Below, piece by piece: positions 44,701-55,300 of a stretch of 64,000 nucleotides of DNA (within the stretch, counting starts at the first letter, position 1; the number at the start of each line of letters is the position of its first letter). This DNA is from Cyanophora paradoxa. Lineage: Eukaryota; Glaucocystophyceae; Cyanophorales; Cyanophoraceae. The stretch covers positions 372,001 through 436,000 of the forward strand of contig QPMI01000428.1 in the NCBI GenBank assembly GCA_004431415.1, given 5' to 3'. Made by a program: the position numbers and the translations under genes. The notes under the pieces were generated by a model. That model saw only the letters and a program-made list of their open reading frames with translations. It did no database searches and was not told the origin of the DNA.

Positions 44701-47700
44701 ACGGCTCATAAATCCAACAAGCGGGTCGAATATCTATGCTGTTGATTAGTAGAGCTTCAACTCTTTCCCTGGGCTTTAACTACTGCCCCCGCCCCCCGCC
44801 ATGCCACGGTTTAGGATGAAGGATGCGCGTGAAAGATGGGACATGACATGATAGAAGAGCTTCAATCTTTTCCACGCCAGCTTTCTAGGCTTGATCTTTG
44901 GAGGAAAGGGAGGCGGGATGCGGCTCGCCCGCCCCGCTTTTTGGACAACCTCCGTACACACCGTTCCGCCCGCGCTTTCCGCCGCCGCGGCGCCCCCGCG
45001 GCCCGCGGCGCCGCCGGGCGGCCCTAGAGACACTCTTATCTAGATTTCACGCTTTGTTCTCCCTAGGCTTGATCTTTGGAGGAAAGGGAGGCGGGATGCG
45101 GCTCGCCCGCCCCGCTTTTTGGACAACCTCCGTACACACCGTTCCGCCCGCGCTTTCCGCCGCCGCGGCGCCCCCGCGGCCCGCGGCGCCGCCGGGCGGC
45201 CCTAGAGACACTCTTATCTAGATTTCACGCTTTGTTCTCCCTAGGCTTGATCTTTGGAGGAAAGGGAGGCGGGATGCGGCTCGCCCGCCCCGCTTTTTGG
45301 ACAACCTCCGTACACACCGTCCCGCCCGCGCTTTCCGCCGCCGCGGCTGCCCTCGCGGCCCGCGGCGCCGCCGGGCGGCCCTAGAGACAATCCGTCTAGA
45401 CCCCACACGCCAGCTTTCTAGGCTTGCTCTTTGGAGGAAAGGGAGGCGGGATGCGGCTCGCCCGCCCCGCTTTTTGGACAACCTCCGCACAACATGTTCC
45501 GCCCGCGCTTTCCGCCGCCGCGGCTGCCCTCGCGGCCCGCGGCGCCGCCGGGCGGCCCTAGAGACAATCCGTCTAGACCCCACACGCCAGCTTTCTAGGC
45601 TTGCTCTTTGGAGGAAAGGGAGGCGGGATGCGGCTCGCCCGCCCCGCTTTTTGGACAACCTCCGCACAACGTGTTCCGCCCGCGCTTTCCGCCGCCGCGG
45701 CTGCCCTCGCGGCCCGCGGCGCCGCCGGGCGGCCCTAGAGACAATCCGTCTAGACCCCACACGCCAGCTTTCTAGGCTTGCTCTTTGGAGGAAAGGGAGG
45801 CGGGATGCGGCTCGCCCGCCCCGCTTTTTGGACAACCTCCGCACAACATGTTCCGCCCGCGCTTTCCGCCGCCGCGGCTGCCCTCGCGGCCCGCGGCGCC
45901 GCCGGGCGGCCCTAGAGACAATCCGTCTAGACCCCACACGCCAGCTTTCTAGGCTTGCTCTTTGGAGGAAAGGGAGGCGGGATGCGGCTCGCCCGCCCCG
46001 CTTTTTGGACAACCTCCGTACACACCGTTCCGCCCGCGCTTTCCGCCGCCGCGGCTGCCCTCGCGGCCCGCGGCGCCGCCGGGCGGCCCTAGAGACAATC
46101 CGTCTAGACCCCACACGCCAGCTTTCTAGGCTTGCTCTTTGGAGGAAAGGGAGGCGGGATGCGGCTCGCCCGCCCCGCTTTTTGGACAACCTCCGCACAA
46201 CGTGTTCCGCCCGCGCTTTCCGCCCCCGCGGCGCCCCCGCGGCCCGCGGCGCCGCCGGGCGGCCCGATAGACACTTATCTAGATTTCACGCCTCGTTTTT
46301 CCTAGGCTTGATCTTTGGAGGAAAGGGAGGCGGGATGCGGCTCGCCCGCCCCGCTTTTTGGACAACCTTCGTACAACGTGTTCCGCCCGCGCTTTCCGCC
46401 GCCGCGGCTGCCCTCGCGGCCCGCGGCGCCGCCGGGCGGCCCTAGAGACAGACCCGCCGCCTAGATCCAGACCCTCCTCGAAACCTCGGATCCTTCCTCT
46501 AATCTCGGCGAAGGAGCCTCTCAACCTCCAATCCTGATCCCCTCGCCGCGCGCGCAACGCAGAGCTCGATGGCGACGGTGGTGGGAGGCTCCCTCGCACT
46601 CCTCGACGCCGGCGTCCCCATCGAGGTGCGCGCCCGCGCCCCGCCCCGCCCCGCCCCGCCCCGCCCCGCCCGACTAGCAATGTCCTATCTTTCTTCTCCG
46701 TGCGTCTTCTCACGCCACGCGCTCGTCGAGGCCCGCCCCGCCCCGCCCCGCCCAGAGCGTAGATCCCCGTTGAGAGCCTGAGAAGTCTAAGAAGTGTCGA
46801 CTCTACTTTAGCTTCGCCCCGCCTCGACCCGCCTCACCGCCGCGCCCCCTCACGCCGCGCGCGCCGCCTCGCGCGCAGGCGCCGGTGGCGGGTGTGTCGG
46901 TGGGGCTGGTGGCGCGGCGGGAGGCGGGGACGGGCGAGGTCCTCGACTACCGCCTCCTCACCGACATCCTCGTGCGCCCCTTAGCGTGGAAGCTTGTAGG
47001 AAGCTATTAGAGAACAGAGACGACGGGAAGCTTAAGAAACTCAAGGAGCTCTTATGCTCTTGAGAACGCCCCGAAGCTGTAGAGGCTCTTAGCTTGTAAA
47101 AGCTCTTATCTCTTAGCTCTTAGCTCCTAAGCTCCTTAACGCCCTCCTCACCGACATCCTCGTGCGCCCCGCCCCGCCCGCCTCGCCCCGGCCCGGCCGC
47201 GCTCTTCTAGCTCCCCAGCCTAGAACTCGTAGAATCTGAAGTTGACCGAAGCTCTAGAACGCCCTCGTGGAAGCTCTGAGAAAGAAGCTAGCACCGCCCC
47301 CGCCTGCGGCCGACCGCCCTAGCATCTAAAGGTAGAACCTTGAGAAGCTCTAGAACCTTTTACCGCCTCTCACCGCCCCCCGCTCCCCGCGCGCAGGGCG
47401 TAAGAGCCTCTAAGTTTATCTTCTTAGAAGTGGTCCTCCTTAGAAATTTATCTTCTTAGAAGTGGTTCTTAGAAGAAGGCTCTAACTCTGTTGCGCGCAG
47501 GGCGTGGAGGACCACTTTGGGGACATGGACTTCAAGATGGCGGGCACCGCCGCCGGCCTCACCGGCGTCCAGGTGCCCCCCCTCCTGCCACCCGGCCCGT
47601 CAGTTGTATAGAGTTCGAAGCTAGGAGCTAGGAGCTAGCTAGGCGTCCAGGTGCCCCCCGCCCCGCACACCCGGCCCCCGCCCCGCCCCGCCCCGCCCCC

Positions 47701-50700
47701 CGCCCCGCCCCGGCTTCCCTGTCTTATTGGTGCTGCCTCGCCTGCCTGACTCTCCGGCATGTCCCGCCCACGTCTAGAGGATCCTAGACGACCTCGAAGC
47801 CTGAGAATCAGCCTAAAAAGTCAGCAGCCCTAAAGCTAAGCTCAGCCAAGCCGAGCTAAGCGAACTCTGCTGACGGCTGAAGTTTCAGTCAGCGTAGCTC
47901 ACCCGCGTCCTTGAAACTCAGAAGCTTAGCTCCCGTCTCTTCTTTAGCTTCTGGGCGCCCGCGCCCCGCCCCCCGCCTAGCCGTAAACTAGTCTCAACTA
48001 GACGCTGAAGTCTAGCAATCGGCGGAGCTCTCGTCCCGCCCCGCCCGAAGCCTAAGAAGCAGACTCGGATTCGTTTCAGCTCAAGTTAACTAACTCTTGT
48101 CTGCGTGCAGCTGGACGTGAAGGTGCCCGGGCTCCCGCTGGACGTGCTCGCCGAGGCGGTTGCCGCGGGGCGGCGCGCGCGACTGCACATCCTCGCCGCC
48201 GTCGGCGACGTCTTCCCCGAGCGCCGCGGCCTCCGCGACTCCGCCCCCCGCGTCGGTGCGCCCTTTTGAGACTCCTACTTCTTAGAAGTCTTCTCTTCTT
48301 AAAGACTACGCACGCTCGCTCGCTTAAGAGAACGATCGATTCTTTTCTCATAGTCTCTTGTTTTCTGTTTGGTGGGCCTTGCCAATCAGGCCGGCCAAGA
48401 TGTGCCGGGTACTGTGACCGAGGGGCGCTAGATTTTTCCCAAAGAAAGCATTATACCCTCTATCTCCTGCTGTCTCGTGTTCGCTCGCCCCTAGCTTTAG
48501 TACACGTTACGTATCATTTCCATTTCTTTGGGCCTGGCCAATCAGGCCGGCGAAGACGTGCCGGGTACTGTGACCGAGGGGCCCTAGATTTCTCGGTCCA
48601 TTCGAACCCCCCACCGCTTCCCCCTCTCCTTCCTTCCTCCCCCCTCGCTCCCCCCTCCTCCCCCTCCCCTTCCTCCCTCTACCCCCCCGCCCCGCACCTC
48701 TCACGCCCTCCCCCTCACGCGCAGAGCGGGTGCCGATCGACCCGGAGCGCAAGGGGAGCCTCATCGGTCCCCAGGTCGGCCGCCCCCCGCCCGCCCCGTA
48801 CCCTGCCCCGCCGGCCCCGCCGGGCCCCCGCCTAGAGGCTTGGAGGCTAGAGGCCCCCGCCCCGCCCCGCCCCGCCCCCTCTCCCCGGTCTCCTCGGATC
48901 GGCATACTGACTTCTCTTCCTTCTCGGGGCGCAGGGCTCCAACATCCGCCGCATCGTCGCCGAGTCCGGTGCGCGCGCCCCGCCCCGCCCCGCCCCCCCC
49001 CCCCCCCTCCCCCCCCTTCCCCCCCCCCTTCCCCCCCCCTCCTTCCCCCTCCCTCTCCCGCCCCCCAAATGGCGAGGAGCCGATGGAACTAATCTGACCC
49101 TGGCGGCCGCAGGGGCGGAGGTGACGCTGGAGGGAGCGAGGCCCTCATCTTCGCCACCTCCCAGGTCCGTCCGTCCGCGGCCTTCGCCCCCACACCGCCC
49201 CGCCCTCCAGGCGCCGGTCCGCCGACGCCGGCCCGCGCCGCGCCGCGCCGCCCCGCTCCGCCCCGCCCCGCCCGCGAGACCCGCAATCTGGATCTGGATC
49301 TGATCTGCGCCTGATGCAGGCGTCGATGGACGCGGCGCGGCGGATAGGTCTAGATCCTCGCCTCTTCGACGCCTAGCTCTAGCTCTAGCTCTCCTGGCCC
49401 ATCTTCCTAGCTCTCCTGGCCCATCTATCGCTCCCTTGGCCCCGCCCGGACTTCGGACTGACGCTCGGCCCCGCCCCCGCTCAGGCGTCGATGGATGCGG
49501 CGCGGCGGATGGTCCTCGCCGACGCCGGCGCCATCGACCCCGTGCGGCCCCGCTCCCCGCCCCGCCCAGCTATAGAGACCGATCCAGATCTCCTCTCCTC
49601 TCCCGCCCCGCCCCGCTTCCGTAGAGCAGCGCTTAGAAGCTTAGAAACGCTTAGAAGCGCTAGAAGCGCCATCGACCCCGTGCGCCCCCCTCGCCCCGCC
49701 CCGCCCCGCCCCGCCCCGCCCCTCCGCCCCGCTTCCGTAGAGCAGCGCCTAGCGCTTCCTCTCAGCGTGCGCTGAGCGCTTAGCGCTAAGAGAGCCCAAC
49801 GCCGGCCGCCCGGCTCTGCTTCCCGCCCTCTGCCTCTGCTTCCCTAGAGCAGCTCTCAGCCCCCCCAGCTCAGCTTCGCCCCTCGTACCAGCTTTGCCTT
49901 CCCTCCCTCCGCCTCTGCCCCTCACCTCCGCCGCCCCGCAGAGCGCGGTGCACGCGGCGCGGGTGCGGGAGGTGAAGGACTCGATGGGGGCCGTCGTCGA
50001 GCTCCTCCAGTACGGCCGCGAGGCCTGGCTCGTGCGCAAGCCCCCCGCCCGCACACCGCTCGATCGTTTATGCGCACCGCCCGGGCCCTCCTCCGCCCCT
50101 GCTTTATGTTCCCGCCCGCCGAAAGGACGCCCCCCCCCGCACACCGCTCATCCTTAGATCTTCTTAGATAGCGCCAGCCCGCTCGCCCCGCCCATGATGT
50201 GTCTCCTCGGACCCTCTTCCTCCCCGCCTTCACCTGCCCTCTCCGCCCATTCTTCGCTTCCTTGCGCGCCGCCCCCGCCTGCCCCCCGCCCACCCCCACC
50301 CTTAGACTCCGCCCCCTCCTTCCGCCCTCCGTGCTCCGCGCTCTGACGAACGCGGGCGGGGCCGCAGCACATCTCCGAGGTCCACCACACGCGCATCGGG
50401 GTGCGAGCGAGCCTCCCTCCCGCCTCTCCCCTCTCACCTCACTGTGCTGGAGAGTCGCTGGCTCTATAGCGCTAATATAGTGCTAATGGCGTGCTAATGC
50501 TAATCATCTGAGCCGAGAGGCTCGGTGCCTCTCGGCTCTATAGTGCTAATGTTGTCGGCTCTATAGTGCTAATGTTGTGAGAGCAAGTCCCCCTCCCTCC
50601 CCTCCCTCCCCCCCCCACTCCCCCCTCTCCCCGCCCTCCTCACCCTCGTACCCCCGCGCAGGCGGTGGGGGAGCACCTCTCGGTGGGGGACGAGATCGAG

Positions 50701-52340
50701 GTGAAGGTCGTCGGCTTCGACAACCGCGGCCGCGCCCGCGTGCGCCCGCAGCCGCGCACGCCCGCCCGCCCGCCCCGAGAGAAAGACATAAGGAGCACTA
50801 AGAACATAAGAGAACATAAGAGAGAGACATAGAACGGCCGCGCCCGCCTCGCCTCCCCGCACCCTGCTTCTGTAGCGAGCAAGAGAGTAGTAGAGGGCAC
50901 AGCTGCAGGGGCGGCTGCGCCGCCCGCCCGCCCGAGAGAAAGAGAGAAAGAGAGCATAAGAAGAAGAGGGGCATAGATCGCGTTCCCGTTTGTTTGCTTC
51001 TGCAGCGAGCAAAGCTGTTGGGGCGCCCGCGTGCTCGGCCCCTTCCTTACCGGACTGACCGTACCCTCTTCCGCCAGGTCTCGCGCCGCGTGTGCCTCCC
51101 CGTGCCGCCCGAGGCCGCAGCCGCAGCCGCCCCCGAGGGCGTCGACGGGGGCGAGGCCTCCTCCTCTTCCTCCACGGCGCCGGCCCCGGCGACCCCGGCG
51201 CCGGCGCCCGAGGATGAGCTGCCCGAGGGCCTGGCGCCCCTCACTCTCGAAGAGGTCCGCCTCGCCCGCGCTAAGCCGCCCGCTAGCGTACCCTATCGCT
51301 ATTCCGCTTGGAAGGGGCCCGCTGCTTCAAGCTTCCGCTAGCCCAGCCCATTCTATAGCTAGCTCAGCCTCTGCTCTCGCCTCCCCCGCCCCGCCCCGCC
51401 CCGCCCCTTTTGACCTCCTCCCCTCCCCCTCTCTCTCCTGCAGGCCCCCTCGGGGTCGGCGCTGGAGGCGACCATCCACTCGGTCCGCGGGGACGGATTC
51501 GTCGCCTCCTGCGCCGGCGGAACACGGTGCGCCGGGCTGCGTAAGATCGCTTTTAGGCTTATGATTAGCCGGAACTGTATGAGCCACGAGCTATATGCTA
51601 GTGTACACGCTGTTAGAACTGCGCCTTCTGCGCCGGCGGCACCTATAACTGTCTGTGCTGTTAGAGCTGTTAGAACTGCTTTATGAGCTGTTAGAACTGT
51701 CGCCTCATGCGCGGGCGGCACGCGGCGCGGCCCTGCGGCCCCGCATACACGCCGTGCCTTGGAGGAAGAGTACCGTGCCGTGCCTTCCTTCCTTCGCCCA
51801 TTTGAACCCTCTCCTGCCCCATGCGATCTGCCTCGATCTGCCTGCCCCACGCCTTCCTCCCTTCGCCCTCCTGACCCTCCCCCTCCTCCTGCCGTGCCGC
51901 AGGGGCGCGCTGGTGTCGTGGACGCGGGCGACGAGCAAGTGCGCGATCCGAGCCCGCGCCGCCCGCGTCCCGGCTGCCCCCCGTCCTCCGAGCCCGCCCG
52001 CCCGCCCCTCCTCCCGCCCGCCCGCTCGCCCGCCTCCGAGCCCAACCGCCCGCCCCGCCCGCCCGCCCGCCTACTCCGCTGTACATGTCCTCCCCGGCTC
52101 TGAACCCCGCCCGCCCGCCGCCCGCCCGAGCTGCCGCCCGTCCTCCGAGCCCGCCCGCCTGCCCGCCCCTCCGCCCTCCGCCCGCGAACTCCGCTGCCCT
52201 CCCCGGCTCTGAACCCCGCCCCCGCCCTCACCCGCGCCCCCCTCCTCCCCTCCCAGGTTCGTGACGCCGGGACCTTCCTCGAGGTCGCCGCCTCGCACGG
52301 GATCGTCCCCGGCGCCCCCGTCACCTTGAAGGTCCGCCCG

Positions 52341-52374
<34 letters not shown>

Positions 52375-55300
52375 CCCCCTGTGAGCCGGCGAGCTAGTCT
52401 CGGCGCCCGGGCTAGCTTCGAGACCGGAGAGGTCCGCCCGCCCCCCCGGCGAGCGAGCCAGCTAGCTAGTTTCTAAGGCTTCTCCGCCTACCTCCGCGGG
52501 CCCGCCTCGGATGGCTCTCTAAGGGCCCGGCGAGCCGCTGCCAAGAGAAGAAGAGGCAGCGGCCTGACGCCGAGGGCCCGGCCCCGGATCCCCCTCCGCG
52601 CCCGCCTCGGGAATCCAAGCTGGGCGTGTGTGTCTTACCTCGTGTCTTACGCATCGAATGCGCCCCTTTATACGCGTGTCTTATCTCGTGTCTTACGCAT
52701 CGAATGCGCCCCCTTATACGCGTGTCTCACCTCGTGTCTTACACATCGAATCTGATCCCCTCCCCCTTCAGGTTGTGGGGGTGCGGGGGGGCCGCCCCGT
52801 GCTCTCCCGCAAGGCGGCGCTGGAGGAGGAGGCGCGGCGCGAGGACGACGCGCGCCGCGCCGCCGCCCGCGCCGCCCGCGCCCAGCCCCAGGCGAGAGCT
52901 TCCCCCGGTCCTGGACTATATAGATTTCATCATTAGTAGCGTGATCCTAGACTGTATAGATTTCATCATTAGTACTATAGAGCCAGCGACTCTCTAGCCG
53001 GGGCCGCCCGCACCCAGCCCCGGACGAGCCCCCCGCCCCCGCCCCCCTTCCTAGATCATAGAGCTAGCCTTTCCTTTTTCCGGCCCGGGCGGCGGCCCGG
53101 GCCGCCCGCACCCAGCCCCAGGCGAGAGCTCGGTCCTAGACCCCGCCCCTTCCTAGATTAGACAGACTATAGCTTAGGCCGACCGCTGAGATCCCAGGCG
53201 AGAGCTCGGTCCTAAACCCCTTCTTGGAGCCTCCGATCTTGGAGCCCGGCGCCTGACTCCCCCCAGCCCCGGGCGAGAGCTCGATGCGAGAGCTCGATCC
53301 TTGACGGCGCCTGACGCCCCCCTAAGGTTGGGGAGAGCTACCCGGCGGTGGTGCGGGAGGTGCGCCCCTACGGCCTCATGGTCTCCCTCCCCGGCTGGCC
53401 CGACACCCAGACCGCCCTCGTGCGCCCCGCCCACGCCCCGGCCCCGGCCCCGGCCCCGCCCCCCGCCCGTGATAAGATGTAAGACACGAGATAAGACCGC
53501 TCTATGATATGAGACCGCCCTCGTGCGCCCCGGCCCCGCCCCCGCCCCGCCCCGCGCCTCGCCCGCCCGCCCGTGATAAGATATGAGACACGAGATAAGA
53601 CCGCTCTATGGTATGAGACCGCCGTCGTGCGCCCCGCCCCCGCCCCGCCCGCCCGGCCCGCCGGCCCGCCCGCCCGCCGGACCGCCCGCTCTCCCCCGGT
53701 GCTGTAGAAGAGCCTTACAGCCCAAGACCCTAGCCCGGCCCGCCCACCCAAGCCAAACAAAAGACTAGTCAGGGCCACCGGGGCAGCTACCTCTTCGCCT
53801 CTTCAGGGATGATTGCCGACTCTCGCCCGCCCCCCGCGCAGGTGCACATGCGGGAGCTCTCCCCCGAGGGCCCCCTCTCGAGCACGCCGGCGATGCGGCG
53901 CTACCTCGAGCGCAGGGGCATCGACGTCGGCTCCCCGCTCCCCGTCAAGGTCCGCCTTTATCCGCGCTTCTATGAGATTAGATCATCTTCTATGAGATTA
54001 GAGCATCTTTTTGAGATTAGAGCATCTTCTTCTTTTTACAAAGCTAGGATATGGGGACCTAGCCCGCTGGCCCCCGGGGACTTCTCGACGTTGAGCCTTA
54101 GCCGGCCCGAGCCCCTTCTGTCTCGTCTGATCCGAGCGGGCCCCACTTGCCGCGCATCCCTTCGCCTTCTCTTCGCCCTCCCTGCTGCGCATCCCAGGCC
54201 TTTGAGCCGGAGATAATAACCCGTTCCGAGCCTTCCAGATATCTTGCATTCCTGCCTGGTCTGCTCTGATCCGCCCCAATCTGATCCGGCCCTCCCGCCC
54301 CTTTCTCCCCCCGCAGTGCGTGAGGATACAGGACGGGCGCCCCGTCCTCAGCGCCGCCGCCGCCGCCGCCGCCGACCCTACCTCCCCCTCCGCCCCCTCC
54401 CCCTCGCCCTCCGCCTCTACCCCCTCTTCCTCCAGCCCCTCCTCCCCCTCCTCGTCCCCCGCGGAGGCGCTGACGGGCGCCGACGTGGCCGTCGGCGCTG
54501 AGTACGAGGTCGAGGTGCGTCGCATGCAAGAACCCTAGTTTGGTGGCATACAAGAAGGCCCGGCCCCCAGTTTGACAGCATCTCCGCCCCTGCCCCCCCT
54601 TCCGCCCTCGTATCTGTCCTGGCTCTGGCTCCTCCCCCCCTCCCTGGCTCTGGCTCCGTCCGCCCCCCATCCCTGGCTCTGGCTCCGTCCGCGGACCAGC
54701 CCTAGGACCCCCAGCATCCCCCCCCCCCCCCCCCCCCCCCCATCTCCGCCTCCCGGGCCCTTGACACGCCCCCGCCCCCGCCCTCCGGCCCCGCCCCCGC
54801 CTCCGCCTCCCGGGCGCCTGACCCGCCCTCGCCCCCTAACCCGCCCCCTTGCCCTCGCCGGCGCAGGTGACGCGGGTGCGGGAGGTGGGCCTCGACGTCG
54901 CCCTCCGCGGCCGCCGCGCCTTCGTCCACATGAGCGAGGCAAGCATCCCCGCCCCCGCCCCGCTATGACGATTTGCATTTGCACGCAACAACAACTACTA
55001 GGAGTTTCACATCGCCCAATTTATCTCTCCGACCAGAACATCGCCTCCGCCCCCGCCCCCGCCCCCGCCCCGGCCCGCCCCGCCCCGCCCTGAGGGCCCG
55101 AGACCTCTTATATTAAGCCCTCAGAGCGGGGCGGGAGAGGGCCCTCTTCCGCCATCTTCTGATGGCCCTTATATTAAGCTTGCCATCTTCCGCCCCGCCC
55201 CGACCCCCGGGCCCCGCCCCCTGGGCTCCGGTCGCGGCCCTTAGGCCCTACTCCTCTAGACCTAGATCTGAATATCTTAATTCCGCTCTAGGAGGGCCAG

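Larger units (their letters stand above)
43486..48255 (+). other. Second RNase PH core of the phosphorylase (catalytic)
   Basis: Exons from 43486 to 48255 encode [75 protein letters not shown], then [21 protein letters not shown] and [17 protein letters not shown]. In bacterial PNPase the equivalent core holds the catalytic Asp486, Asp492 and Lys494 (E. coli numbering), and all three are present here in [10 protein letters not shown]. The preceding core (41,740-42,768) keeps the RRE RNA-contact loop. Confidence 0.9.

Noticed and set aside
45218-46445. Long open frames on both strands (326 and 382 residues) across the 177-bp array
   Set aside because: They arise because the repeat length is divisible by three and stop-poor. 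The products are Arg/Pro/Ala-rich 59-residue repeats with no known domain, and they lie inside an intron of a well-supported gene.
44886-46448. CRISPR array or satellite-type centromere repeat
   Set aside because: Units are contiguous, without unique spacers, there are only nine copies, and they lie in an intron of a eukaryotic gene.
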